This document shows, piece by piece, positions 15,375-23,636 of a stretch of DNA of 24,067 nucleotides. The notes beneath the pieces were generated by a model that was not told where the DNA came from, ran no database searches, and saw only the letters and a list, made by a program, of their open reading frames with translations. The position numbers and the translations under genes are program-made. Source of the DNA: Gammaproteobacteria bacterium (GTDB lineage: Bacteria > Pseudomonadota > Gammaproteobacteria > DRJJ01); assembly GCA_011052255.1 (NCBI GenBank), contig DRJJ01000175.1:1-24067 (forward strand), in the 5' to 3' direction. The number at the start of each line of letters is the position of its first letter. Position 1 is the stretch's first letter.

Positions 15375-16238
15375 CTATACAGCCGCTGCGCCGGCGACGA
15401 TTTCTGATAACTCCTGGGTGATCGCTGCCTGACGTGCCTTGTTATAGGACAGGTTCAGATCATCAATCAGATCACCAGCGTTATCGGATGCACTCTTCAT
15501 GGCTACCATGCGCGCAGCCTGTTCGCAGGCAATATTTTCAACCACACCCTGATAGACCAGTGACTCGATGTAGCGCATCAGCAATGCATCCAGTACGGTT
15601 CTGGATTCCGGCTCGTAAATATAGTCCCAGTGATGTGCAATTTCCTTGTCCTTTTCAGGAGCGGAGATAGGCAGCAACTGGACGACGCGAGGTTGCTGGG
15701 TCATCGTATTGACAAAGATATTGGTGGCAATATAAAGACGGTCAATTTCACCAGCTTCATAGGCATCCAGCATCACCTTGATCGCACCCAGCAGCTCGTC
15801 CAGCCGGGGCGCATCACCCAGATGACTGGTATTGGCGCGCAGGTTTCCTTTGAGTCTCTTGAAAAACCCGCTGGCCTTGCTGCCGATGGTACACATATCA
15901 ATTTCGATATTTTTTTCGTCCCAGGCCATCATGTCGGCCACCGTGGTACGGAACAGATTGGAGTTCAGGCCACCGCATAATCCACGGTCGCTGGAAATAA
16001 TAATATAACCAACCCGTTTTACTTCACGCTCGATCATATAGGTCGATTTGTACTCAGAGTGCGCCTGTGCCAGATGCGCTATGACGTTGACCATTTTCTG
16101 CGCATACGGGCGCGAGGCTCGCATACGATCCTGTGCCTTGCGCATTTTTGAGGCCGCAACCATTTCCATCGCACGCGTGATTTTCTGCGTGTTCTGGATA
16201 CTCTTGATCTGGGTCCGTATTTCTTTGCCGCTGGCCAT
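15375..16238 (-). CDS. atpG: ATP synthase F1 gamma subunit
   Basis: This 287-residue rotor shaft of F1 equals the E. coli length. The N-terminal helix KEIRTQIKSIQNTQKITRAM and the C-terminal helix with MKSASDNAGDLIDDLNLSYN are the conserved coiled-coil pair that rotates inside alpha3beta3. The Rossmann-like middle includes ISSDRGLCGGLNSNLF. The stop-to-start gap from atpA is 15 bases. Confidence 0.98.
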   Translation of the reverse strand: MASGKEIRTQIKSIQNTQKITRAMEMVAASKMRKAQDRMRASRPYAQKMVNVIAHLAQAHSEYKSTYMIEREVKRVGYIIISSDRGLCGGLNSNLFRTTVADMMAWDEKNIEIDMCTIGSKASGFFKRLKGNLRANTSHLGDAPRLDELLGAIKVMLDAYEAGEIDRLYIATNIFVNTMTQQPRVVQLLPISAPEKDKEIAHHWDYIYEPESRTVLDALLMRYIESLVYQGVVENIACEQAARMVAMKSASDNAGDLIDDLNLSYNKARQAAITQELSEIVAGAAAV

Positions 16239-16253
16239 TGCTGGCTACTCCTC

Positions 16254-17795
16254 TTACCAGGTACTGGTCGCTTTAAAGCTCTCAATTGCTGCCTTGATCT
16301 TTGCTGCAATCTCGTCGTTGTAGTCGCCCGTACTGTTGATGTTTTCCATCAGGTCTGCGTGATTTGAATTAACAAACGCATGCAGGGCTGCTTCGAAATC
16401 AACAATCTTGTTAGCTTCCACATCATCCAGCAGGCCTTCATTGGCTGCATAGAGTGAGACAGCCATTTCAGCAACCGAAAGCGGTGAATACTGTTTCTGT
16501 TTCATCAGCTCGGTGACACGCTGGCCACGCTCCAGCTGCTTACGTGTGGCTTCATCAAGGTCAGAAGCAAACTGTGCAAAGGCCGCCAGTTCACGGTATT
16601 GAGCCAGTGCCAGGCGCACACTGCCGCCCAGTTTCTTGATGATGGTAGTCTGTGCCGCACCACCTACACGCGATACAGACAGGCCGGCGTTAATCGCAGG
16701 ACGTATACCGGCGTTGAACAGGTCAGACTCCAGAAAGATCTGGCCATCTGTAATCGAGATAACATTGGTGGGTACGAAAGCAGATACGTCACCGGCCTGT
16801 GTTTCAATGATAGGTAACGCAGTCAACGAACCCGTTTTACCTTTAACGGCACCGTTGGTAGCCTGCTCAACAAAATTTTCATTTACACGTGCGGCGCGCT
16901 CCAGCAAACGAGAATGCAGATAGAACACATCGCCCGGATAGGCTTCACGACCCGGTGGCCTGCGCAACAGCAAGGACACCTGACGATAGGCCCAGGCCTG
17001 CTTGGTCAGATCATCATATATGATCAGCGCATCTTCACCGCGGTCACGGTAGTATTCACCCATTGAGCAACCGGAGTAGGGCGCGATATATTGCATCGCG
17101 GCAGATTCTGCTGCGGTGGCCGCAACAATGATGGTGTGCGCCATCGCGTCATGTTCTTCTAGCTTGCGCACGACTGCTGCAACGGATGAGGCCTTCTGGC
17201 CTATCGCCACATAGATACATTTAACCCCGGTGCCTTTCTGGTTAATAATCGCATCGATAGCGACTGCGGTTTTACCTGTCTGACGGTCACCAATGATCAG
17301 CTCGCGCTGTCCGCGACCAATAGGCACCATTGCATCAATCGCCTTCAACCCGGTTTGTACCGGCTGGTCGACTGACTTACGGCTAATGACACCTGGTGCA
17401 ACTTTTTCAATGGGTGAAGTCAACTCAGTATCAATCGTGCCCTTGCCATCAATCGGCATGCCCAGCGAATCGACGACTCGACCCAGTAGCGCATCGCCAA
17501 CCGGAACTTCCAGGATGCGGCCGGTGCACTTGACGCTGTCACCTTCCGTAATATGTTTGTAGGAACCCAGAATAACCACACCAACGGAATCGCGTTCCAG
17601 GTTGAGTGCCATTCCATATGTGTCACCGGGAAACTCAAGCATTTCACCGGCCATGACGTCACCCAGACCGTGTACACGCACGATACCGTCAGTCAGACTG
17701 ACGACAGTACCTTCGTTTCGGGCCTCGGCGGCTGCATCAAATGACTCGATGCGTTTTTTGATCAGCTCGCTGATTTCGGATGGATTGAGTTGCAT
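16254..17795 (-). CDS. atpA: ATP synthase F1 alpha subunit
   Basis: This 513-residue non-catalytic nucleotide-binding subunit has the same length as in E. coli. The P-loop GDRQTGKT is at 169-176. The start MQLNPSEISELIKKRIESF is the helix that binds delta. The arginine-finger region near VSRVGGAAQT is present. It is followed by atpG after 15 bases and preceded by atpH with a 13-base gap. Confidence 0.99.
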   Translation of the reverse strand: MQLNPSEISELIKKRIESFDAAAEARNEGTVVSLTDGIVRVHGLGDVMAGEMLEFPGDTYGMALNLERDSVGVVILGSYKHITEGDSVKCTGRILEVPVGDALLGRVVDSLGMPIDGKGTIDTELTSPIEKVAPGVISRKSVDQPVQTGLKAIDAMVPIGRGQRELIIGDRQTGKTAVAIDAIINQKGTGVKCIYVAIGQKASSVAAVVRKLEEHDAMAHTIIVAATAAESAAMQYIAPYSGCSMGEYYRDRGEDALIIYDDLTKQAWAYRQVSLLLRRPPGREAYPGDVFYLHSRLLERAARVNENFVEQATNGAVKGKTGSLTALPIIETQAGDVSAFVPTNVISITDGQIFLESDLFNAGIRPAINAGLSVSRVGGAAQTTIIKKLGGSVRLALAQYRELAAFAQFASDLDEATRKQLERGQRVTELMKQKQYSPLSVAEMAVSLYAANEGLLDDVEANKIVDFEAALHAFVNSNHADLMENINSTGDYNDEIAAKIKAAIESFKATSTW

Positions 17796-17808
17796 AACCT
17801 AAGTCCTC

Positions 17809-18345
17809 TTAATGGTTCATGGCACTGGCCAGCTTACTTAGCTTGCCCTGTACCGAACCGTCAATAATCATGTCACCGGCGCGTATGATGGCTCCGCCCA
17901 GCAAGGTCTTGTCTACACTTACGTCGAGACTTACCTTGCTTCCCAGTCTTTTAACCAACGCTGCAGTAATCTTTTCCTGTTGCGCTTCGGTGACCGGGAA
18001 TGCAGAGACCATTTCCGCCTCTATCGTTTGTTCTGCTTCGGCGCGATAATGTTCATATACAATTGCGATTTCAGGCAGCAATGCCAGTTTGTCGTTTTCA
18101 TCAAGCAGGCGAATCAGATTGCGGCCCTGTTCATCAACTGCATCGGCACTCACGTCTATCAGCATGTCGGTGATTTGTTCACGCGACAGCCGGGCACTTG
18201 CCATAACCTCACACATTGCGGGGTCCTGTATAACAGTTGCCACCGTCATCAGCATGGTAGACCACTGCTCCAGTCTGTCGTTTTCCTGCGCATGCTTGAA
18301 AACGGCTTGGGCGTAAGGTCGTGCGATGGTGGTTAATTCAGCCAT
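17809..18345 (-). CDS. atpH: ATP synthase F1 delta subunit
   Basis: This 178-residue peripheral-stalk subunit links the b dimer to alpha3beta3. The family start ELTTIARPYAQAVFKHAQ (3-20) and the C-terminal GGAIIRAGDMIIDGSVQGKLSKL (about 150-172, the delta signature) are both present. Its ATG overlaps the atpF stop by one base (TAATG), so translation of the two stalk subunits is likely coupled. Confidence 0.97.
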   Translation of the reverse strand: MAELTTIARPYAQAVFKHAQENDRLEQWSTMLMTVATVIQDPAMCEVMASARLSREQITDMLIDVSADAVDEQGRNLIRLLDENDKLALLPEIAIVYEHYRAEAEQTIEAEMVSAFPVTEAQQEKITAALVKRLGSKVSLDVSVDKTLLGGAIIRAGDMIIDGSVQGKLSKLASAMNH

Positions 18346-18824
18346 TAGCCTGTCTGAATCTGGCTGGCCAGATCATCCAGTAGTTTACTATGAGCCGCTT
18401 CGTCGATCTCACGCTCAAGCACCTTGCCGGCACCTGCCAGCGCCAGTGATGCTACTTGCTTGCGCAGCTCTTCGCGTGCACGGTTTACTTCCTGATCGAT
18501 TTCAGCACGGGCTGCGATCAGTATACGTTCTGCCTCGGTGCGTGAATCGCCCTTGGCTTCTTCGATTATCTCACCGGCACGTTTCTGCGCCTGATTAATA
18601 ACCTCACCCGCCTGTGACTTGGAGTCACGCAGGGTTTCTACCGCACGTTCCTGAGCCAGTTTTTGTTCATGCTGACCGCGTTCAGCTGCAGCCAGTCCGT
18701 CGGCAATGTGCTTTTTACGTTCATTCAACGCGCTCATCAATGGTGGCCATATATATTTCATACAGAACCACACAAACACGAAGAACGTAATCGACTGTCC
18801 TATGAGTGTTAAATTGATATTCAT
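18345..18824 (-). CDS. atpF: ATP synthase Fo b subunit
   Basis: This 159-residue peripheral-stalk subunit has one N-terminal membrane helix (about 5-26, LTLIGQSITFFVFVWFCMKYIW). A long charged right-handed coiled coil follows, rich in Ala, Glu, Lys and Arg (for example RAEIDQEVNRAREELRKQVA). The standard b length is 156. It lies 52 bases after atpE; the gap contains one arm of an inverted repeat described separately. Confidence 0.97.
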   Translation of the reverse strand: MNINLTLIGQSITFFVFVWFCMKYIWPPLMSALNERKKHIADGLAAAERGQHEQKLAQERAVETLRDSKSQAGEVINQAQKRAGEIIEEAKGDSRTEAERILIAARAEIDQEVNRAREELRKQVASLALAGAGKVLEREIDEAAHSKLLDDLASQIQTG

Positions 18825-18858
18825 GCTATAACCTTCAGATTGGTTTCGTTAAGACGAA

Positions 18859-18900
18859 TACGTACTGAAACGAATATCAAACAACAGCGAACAGTACGTA
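18859..18900 (-). repeat. 9-bp perfect inverted repeat spanning the atpE stop codon
   Basis: TACGTACTG at 18859-18867 and its exact reverse complement CAGTACGTA at 18892-18900 flank a 24-base loop that contains the atpE stop codon (18877-18879). In the mRNA this could form a hairpin at the 3' end of atpE, before atpF. A 9-bp match at this distance is not far from chance in 24 kb, so a role in RNA stability or in the high c-subunit yield is only a possibility. Confidence 0.35.
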
Positions 18901-19113
18901 GAAGGCAATACCAACAGCAATCATCGGCACGGCGTCTACCAGACCCATAACGATGAAAAACTGGGTACGCAACATCGGGATCAGCTCAGGCTGGCGTGCT
19001 GCGCCTTCCAGAAAGCGTCCGCCAAGGATGCCGATACCGATGGCCGCGCCGAGGGCACCCAGGCCCATCATCAGTGCGCCCGCGATGTATAACAGTGCAT
19101 TTGCGAGTTCCAT
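18877..19113 (-). CDS. atpE: ATP synthase Fo c subunit (proton-binding ring)
   Basis: This 78-residue hairpin of two membrane helices (about 7-29 and 52-76) is joined by the polar loop ARQPE (39-43). The ion-binding carboxylate is Asp60 in MGLVDAVPMIAVG, as in E. coli Asp61. The Gln/Glu/Ser ligand set of Na+-type rings is absent, so protons are the expected ion. The ribosome site AGGAG is seven bases from the ATG and among the strongest in the operon, in keeping with the high copy number of c. Confidence 0.98.
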   Translation of the reverse strand: MELANALLYIAGALMMGLGALGAAIGIGILGGRFLEGAARQPELIPMLRTQFFIVMGLVDAVPMIAVGIAFYVLFAVV

Positions 19114-19162
19114 TTTTTTCTCCTGTATCTAAATTAGGGTCGTGTTTAATTATAAAATCGGT

Positions 19163-20050
19163 TTAGTGTTCGCTATGTGCCATGTCCATATAAACGATGG
19201 TCAGGGTCATGAAAATAAACGCCTGTAATGTCACAATCAAAATATGGAAAATTGCCCAGCCCAGCTGCAGGAAGCCACCAAATATCCCCATACCTATGCC
19301 CGCGCTGTACATAATCGCGATAAGAATAAAGATCATCTCACCCGCATACATGTTGCCGAACAGTCGTAGTGACAGTGACAGCGGTTTGGCGATCAGCGAT
19401 ACAAACTCAAGCAAAAAGTTGATCGGTATCAGAATGGCCATCACCAGCTTGTTGTCGGAGGTAAACGGCATCAAGGTCAGCTCGCCGGCAAAGCCACCCA
19501 CACCCTTGTTCTTGATACTGTAAAACAGCATCAGCGCAAATACCGACAACGCCATACCAAAGGTGGCATTCGGATCGGTTGACGGGACTACCTTGAAATA
19601 GATATGACTCGGGTCTGCACCAAAAAGGGTTGCGCCCAGCCAGCCAACCGTAGACGGTATCCAGTCTACCGGGAGCAGGTCCATAAAATTCATCAGAAAT
19701 ACCCAGACGAACACCGTCAGGGCCATGGGTGCTACCAGTGGATTCTTGCCGGTAAACGAACCGCGCACACTGGTGTCGATAAACTCAACGATCATTTCCA
19801 CAAAATTCTGCAGGCCGCCGGGTACACCGGTTTCAGCCTTTTTGGCAACCTTGCGGAACAACCATAAGAAGAGTACACCCAAAACGATGGACCAGAACAT
19901 GGTGTCCACGTGGATCGCCATAAAGCCCATCTCTTTGGCTTCGGCAGCCGAATGGGCAAGACCCCAACTACCATCAGGATGCTGACCATAGGTCATATTC
20001 TGTAAATGGTGCTTAATGTAAGCGCCAGATGTTAGTTCACTGCTTGACAT
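19163..20050 (-). CDS. atpB: ATP synthase Fo a subunit
   Basis: This 295-residue proton-channel subunit has the essential arginine Arg229 in LSLRLFGNMYAGE and a final helix pair with LQAFIFMTLTIVYM. The N-terminal extension (about 1-40, GAYIKHHLQNMTYGQHPDGSW) makes it longer than the 271-residue E. coli subunit but typical of many other gammaproteobacteria. The start overlaps the end of atpI by 14 bases (ATG at 20050, atpI stop at 20037), so coupling to atpI translation is likely. Confidence 0.98.
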   Translation of the reverse strand: MSSSELTSGAYIKHHLQNMTYGQHPDGSWGLAHSAAEAKEMGFMAIHVDTMFWSIVLGVLFLWLFRKVAKKAETGVPGGLQNFVEMIVEFIDTSVRGSFTGKNPLVAPMALTVFVWVFLMNFMDLLPVDWIPSTVGWLGATLFGADPSHIYFKVVPSTDPNATFGMALSVFALMLFYSIKNKGVGGFAGELTLMPFTSDNKLVMAILIPINFLLEFVSLIAKPLSLSLRLFGNMYAGEMIFILIAIMYSAGIGMGIFGGFLQLGWAIFHILIVTLQAFIFMTLTIVYMDMAHSEH

Positions 20051-20414
20051 GCATGTTACTCAACAAAGATTCTTCAAATCTGCCTACAAGCCCGGCTAGC
20101 TGCAGCGCAACAAATGCGCTAATCAAAGCCAGTGGTTCGAGCTTTAAAATTCCAAGTCCCAGACTTAACAGTAAAACCGTTACCGCCATGCGCTCAATAC
20201 TGCAACGATAGGCTATGCGCAGGTTAAGTCCGAGGTCTATTCCAGCGCTGCTCACGGCGCGCCGATAGTACCAGACCAGCATGATGGTCCTGATCAGTAT
20301 CAGACTACCACCATAAAGTGCTGCAATAGCACCATTTACGCCGCTATAGGCGGCAGCCACTACAGCGGCTGCGAGTACCAGCGCTGTCTGTGCAATCAAC
20401 GGGCGTAATACCAT
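20037..20414 (-). CDS. atpI: ATP synthase assembly protein AtpI
   Basis: This 125-residue membrane protein has four hydrophobic segments (about 7-25, 28-50, 70-92 and 94-112) and the small-residue pattern GAIAALYGGSLIL usual in AtpI. AtpI helps c-ring assembly and is not part of the finished enzyme; sequence conservation in this family is low, so position as first gene of the atp operon carries much of the call. A purine stretch (AAAGG) lies 11 bases before the ATG. Confidence 0.92.
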   Translation of the reverse strand: MVLRPLIAQTALVLAAAVVAAAYSGVNGAIAALYGGSLILIRTIMLVWYYRRAVSSAGIDLGLNLRIAYRCSIERMAVTVLLLSLGLGILKLEPLALISAFVALQLAGLVGRFEESLLSNMHVKQ

Positions 20415-20470
20415 GGGAAAAGCACCTTTCCGGGCCCTTTCTGAGCAGGGACAAGTCGCCTAACCCTCTT

Positions 20471-20485
20471 CAACAATCATTGTTG
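20471..20485. repeat. 15-base palindrome in the atp operon leader
   Basis: CAACAATCATTGTTG is a perfect 7-bp inverted repeat around one base. It lies about 21-35 bases downstream of the -10 box, inside the predicted 5' leader of atpI. It could be an operator half-site pair or a short RNA hairpin; one such palindrome is also expected by chance in a window this long. Confidence 0.35.
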
Positions 20486-20505
20486 TCGAGTCCGTTTCGG
20501 CGCGC

Positions 20506-20535
20506 AGTATATATAAATCAGGTGCCAGGGGTCAA
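20506..20535 (-). promoter_or_regulatory. sigma70 promoter of the atp operon
   Basis: On the minus strand TTGACC (20530-20535) and TATACT (20506-20511) are separated by 18 bases. Both hexamers match consensus at five of six positions. Transcription would start near 20499, giving a leader of about 85 bases before the atpI ATG at 20414. It is the best promoter in the window and sits in the parB-atpI gap, so the atp genes need not depend on parAB transcription. Confidence 0.65.
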
Positions 20536-20608
20536 TAGATATTTATAAAAACTTATCTGCGTATAAATTCGAGTAATACAGTAATTACCGATAAATATCA
20601 ATAATTTA

Positions 20609-21487
20609 CTAACTGAAATGGTCTAATATACCATCTAGCTCGTCGCTGCTGTTGTAATGGATCACTAATTTTCCTTTGCCCGCGCTGCCATGTTGTATCT
20701 GTACCCTGGCGCCCAGCTTGTCTGACAGATTATCCTGCAAACGACGAATATCCGGGTCCATACGTGGTCTGACCTTCTTTGCCTTGCTTGCATCATCGCC
20801 CAGCAACTTGCGTACCAGGCGCTCGGTTTCACGTACTGACATCCCTTTAGTCGCGACCAGCTTTGCGGCCTCAAGCTGACTACCGTCCTTTAGCGCCAGC
20901 AGGGCACGAGCATGGCCCATCTCGAGCTCACCAGCAACCACCATTTGCTTCACTGTTTCGGTCAGTTCCAGCAGGCGCAGGAGGTTTGTTACACCGGTAC
21001 GGGAGCGGCCTACTGCCTCGGCGGCCTGTTGCTGGGTCATCTCGAACTCATCAATGAGGCGCTTCAGTGCGTGGGCCTCTTCCATCGGGTTCAGGTCTTC
21101 GCGCTGGATGTTCTCGATCAGGGCCATCGCGATCGTGGCCCGGTCCGAGACGTCGCGGATGACGGTCGGGATTTCCTGTAATCCGGCCATCTGGGCTGCT
21201 CGCCAACGCCTCTCTCCGGCAATGATTTCATATTTACTAGCACTGATCGGGCGCACCACGATAGGCTGCACCACACCCTGCGCACGAATTGAATCAGCCA
21301 GCTCTTCCAGGGATTCAGGATGCATGTCTACACGCGGTTGATAGCGCCCGCGCTGGATCACATCAACCGGCAGTACCTTTAGGACACCATCCTCTTTTTT
21401 ATTCGCCTGATTCGTTGCAGACGCCGAGACAGCGCCACCCAACAGAGCGTCCAGTCCTCGCCCTAATCCACGTTTTTTTGTAGCCAT
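20609..21487 (-). CDS. parB: Chromosome partitioning protein ParB (Spo0J family)
   Basis: This 292-residue CTP-dependent DNA clamp loads at parS. The N-terminus RGLGRGLDALLGG (6-18) is the ParA-contact region of chromosomal ParBs. GERRWRA (91-97) is the CTP-binding motif and ENIQRED (125-131) follows. The helix-turn-helix runs about 150-172 (TQQQAAEAVGRSRTGVTNLL), and the dimerisation domain is about 245-292. It follows parA by 49 bases. No clear ribosome site precedes the ATG. Confidence 0.98.
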   Translation of the reverse strand: MATKKRGLGRGLDALLGGAVSASATNQANKKEDGVLKVLPVDVIQRGRYQPRVDMHPESLEELADSIRAQGVVQPIVVRPISASKYEIIAGERRWRAAQMAGLQEIPTVIRDVSDRATIAMALIENIQREDLNPMEEAHALKRLIDEFEMTQQQAAEAVGRSRTGVTNLLRLLELTETVKQMVVAGELEMGHARALLALKDGSQLEAAKLVATKGMSVRETERLVRKLLGDDASKAKKVRPRMDPDIRRLQDNLSDKLGARVQIQHGSAGKGKLVIHYNSSDELDGILDHFS

Positions 21488-21536
21488 GATAAAAATCGAT
21501 TATGTAAAAAGTTTCACCGCTCAATGCGGCAGTTAT

Positions 21537-22349
21537 TCAGGCCTGTTGTGCTTCGCTACTGATGTTCAGATCGGAGTCGGCCTGGCTCTGCTCACGTCGC
21601 AATATCTCTCCGGCCAGGGCCAGATAGGACAGGGCACCACGCGAGGACTTATCATACAGCAAAATGGGCAGGCCGTAGCTGGGGGCTTCAGCCAGTCTGA
21701 TATTACGCGGTATCATGGTACGGTAAACCTTGTCACCAAAATGCAGTATCAGCTGTGAAGAAACCTGGTTGGCAAGGTTGTTACGCGGGTCAAACATGGT
21801 GCGTAATATGCCCTCAATCTCCAGCTCTGGGTTAATGCTGCCTTTTATCTGTTCTATGGTATTCATCAGCGCCGACAAACCTTCGAGTGCATAATACTCG
21901 CACTGCATCGGTATGATCACGCTGCGTGCCGCCACCATTGCGTTGATCGTCAGCATATTTAATGCCGGCGGACAATCTATCAGTATATAGTCATATTCAT
22001 GCTTGATGGTCTGCAGTGCCTGGTGTAGCTTCTGTTCACGGTCGTCCTGCTGCATCAGCGATACTTCAGCTGCTGTCAGATCTGCGTTGCCTGGCAATAC
22101 ATCGATCTTCGAGTCTTCCAGTTGTACCCGTACTGCACTGATGGATGCCTCGCCCAGCAAAACTTCACAACCGGATTTTTCGACATCGTTCTTGTTGACG
22201 CCACAGCCCATGGTGGCATTACCCTGCGGATCCATGTCCACCAGTAGCACGCGCTTACGCGTTGCTGCCAGTGAAGCGGCAAGATTGACGGTGGTGGTGG
22301 TTTTACCCACACCTCCTTTTTGATTGGCAACAGCAAATATTCTGGTCAT
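21537..22349 (-). CDS. parA: Chromosome partitioning ATPase ParA (Soj family)
   Basis: This 270-residue deviant-Walker ATPase drives origin segregation with ParB. The deviant Walker A KGGVGKTT is at 11-18 with signature Lys11 and catalytic Lys16. Walker A' has DMDPQGN with Asp40, and ILIDCPPAL is Walker B. It lacks the N-terminal helix-turn-helix of plasmid ParA type Ia proteins, so it is the chromosomal kind. In many gammaproteobacteria it follows mnmG-rsmG; here the upstream neighbour is divergent. No clear ribosome site is seen before the ATG. Confidence 0.98.
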   Translation of the reverse strand: MTRIFAVANQKGGVGKTTTTVNLAASLAATRKRVLLVDMDPQGNATMGCGVNKNDVEKSGCEVLLGEASISAVRVQLEDSKIDVLPGNADLTAAEVSLMQQDDREQKLHQALQTIKHEYDYILIDCPPALNMLTINAMVAARSVIIPMQCEYYALEGLSALMNTIEQIKGSINPELEIEGILRTMFDPRNNLANQVSSQLILHFGDKVYRTMIPRNIRLAEAPSYGLPILLYDKSSRGALSYLALAGEILRREQSQADSDLNISSEAQQA

Positions 22350-22417
22350 AAAAATAAATTCTGAGTATGTTTTTAAATAGTGCAGCTTTGAGTTTAACCC
22401 GTGCTGGGTATGGATTA

Positions 22418-22447
22418 ATAATAAAAATATTACATATTCTAAATCAA
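22418..22447 (-). promoter_or_regulatory. Probable sigma70 promoter of parAB
   Basis: On the minus strand TTGATT (22442-22447) and TATTAT (22418-22423) are 18 bases apart, placing the start near 22411 and leaving a leader of about 60 bases. The -10 matches five of six and the -35 four of six bases. The region is very AT-rich, which raises the chance of false matches. No equally good promoter was found for the divergent oxidase gene. Confidence 0.45.
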
Positions 22448-22565
22448 TGGCTTAACGGGAAGGCTATTTATATTACAGGTGTGTTTATGAGTTTTATTAC
22501 ATCAAACAAGCAATTGCTCGCATAAAACAGCTGCTTCCTACTGCTGAATATTATAACCTTTTGAC

Positions 22566-23636
22566 ATGAAAGAGCTGGATTTTCTGATTATCGGGCAGGG
22601 CCTGGCTGGCAGCCTGCTTGCGTGGACCCTGCACCGGCAGGGGTTTTCTGTCAACATCGCGCACGATCCGGACTATGCCGGTGCCTCACGTGTTGCGGGC
22701 GGAATGATCAACCCGATTACCGGCTTACGTCTTGCGCTGGCAGATAACACCTCTAGACAACTTGCTGCCGCTAACAGCCTGTATCAGCAAATCGCAGATT
22801 TCTTTTCTACGACCGTGTTCTATCCACGTAAAATCGCGCGCTTGTTCAAAAATGATCAGGAACAGGACTGGTATCGGAAACGTGCCAGCCAGCCACGCTA
22901 TAGAGAATATCTGGGCGAACCATTTTCTCCGGCAACACAGACGATACCCCTTTCTCATGAGCTGGGCGGTTTTTATATTCGCAAGGGTGGCTACCTGGAT
23001 ACTTGCAAATGCCTTGATCTGCTGCTGCAGTACTTCGACAACAACAATATGACCGTGAGTAGCGCTGTTAAATATAACCAACTCCAGGTCAACGCTGACT
23101 CGATTCAATGGCAGGGCCTGCAGGCCAGACAGGCGATATTCTGTGATGGTGCACGGATGCTGAACAACCCCTGGTTTGACTGGCTACCGATGCAGGCCTT
23201 GCATGGTGATATATTAACGCTCCGTGGCCCTGCTATCCACGATGACACCATACTCAATTTTGGAAACTGGTTGTTGCCACTACAAGGCAACACCTATCGG
23301 TATGGCGCGACCATACACGTAGACCATGCCGATCCGGCGCCTGTTCCGGCTGGTCGTAAGCAACTCCTGGCTGAGCTCAACTTGAGAACATCCGGCAAGC
23401 CCTTTACCTGCCTGTCGCACCATGCGGGGGTACGCCCTGCGACTCGTGATCGCATGCCTTTCATTGGTAAACATCCAAAATACGACCCGCTGTTTATTTT
23501 TAATGGCTTCGGCTCCAAAGGCAGCCTGACGATACCGTCCTATCTAAAACAGTTTACTCGCTTGCTTTGTCAACAAAAACCTGTTGATGCTGAGTGTGAT
23601 ATTAGCCGCTACCTGGAAGCCTGCCACTTTGACTGA
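22566..23636 (+). CDS. FAD-dependent oxidoreductase of the DAO family, resembling the MnmC oxidase domain
   Basis: This is a 356-residue flavoprotein. The N-terminal dinucleotide motif GQGLAG (10-15) within LDFLIIGQGLAGSLLAW binds FAD, followed by SRVAGGMINP (41-50). The C-terminal block GVRPATRDRMPFIG (288-301) and GFGSKG (314-319) resemble the end of MnmC's oxidase domain, which reads GVRCATRDHLP and GSRG as I recall it. MnmC(o) removes the carboxymethyl group of cmnm5(s2)U34 in tRNA. DadA-like amino-acid oxidase activity is the main alternative. The methyltransferase gene overlaps its end by 8 bases, which favours a tRNA role. No strong ribosome site precedes the ATG at 22566. Confidence 0.75.
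   Translation: MKELDFLIIGQGLAGSLLAWTLHRQGFSVNIAHDPDYAGASRVAGGMINPITGLRLALADNTSRQLAAANSLYQQIADFFSTTVFYPRKIARLFKNDQEQDWYRKRASQPRYREYLGEPFSPATQTIPLSHELGGFYIRKGGYLDTCKCLDLLLQYFDNNNMTVSSAVKYNQLQVNADSIQWQGLQARQAIFCDGARMLNNPWFDWLPMQALHGDILTLRGPAIHDDTILNFGNWLLPLQGNTYRYGATIHVDHADPAPVPAGRKQLLAELNLRTSGKPFTCLSHHAGVRPATRDRMPFIGKHPKYDPLFIFNGFGSKGSLTIPSYLKQFTRLLCQQKPVDAECDISRYLEACHFD

Noticed and set aside
20824..20841. GGTTTCACGTACTGAC inside parB, resembling half of parS
   Set aside because: It matches only the left half of the palindrome and lies in coding sequence that explains it.
21505..21525. parS-like sequence between parA and parB (AGTTTCACCGCTCAAT)
   Set aside because: By eye only about nine of 16 positions agree with the parS consensus, and the second half-site is missing.
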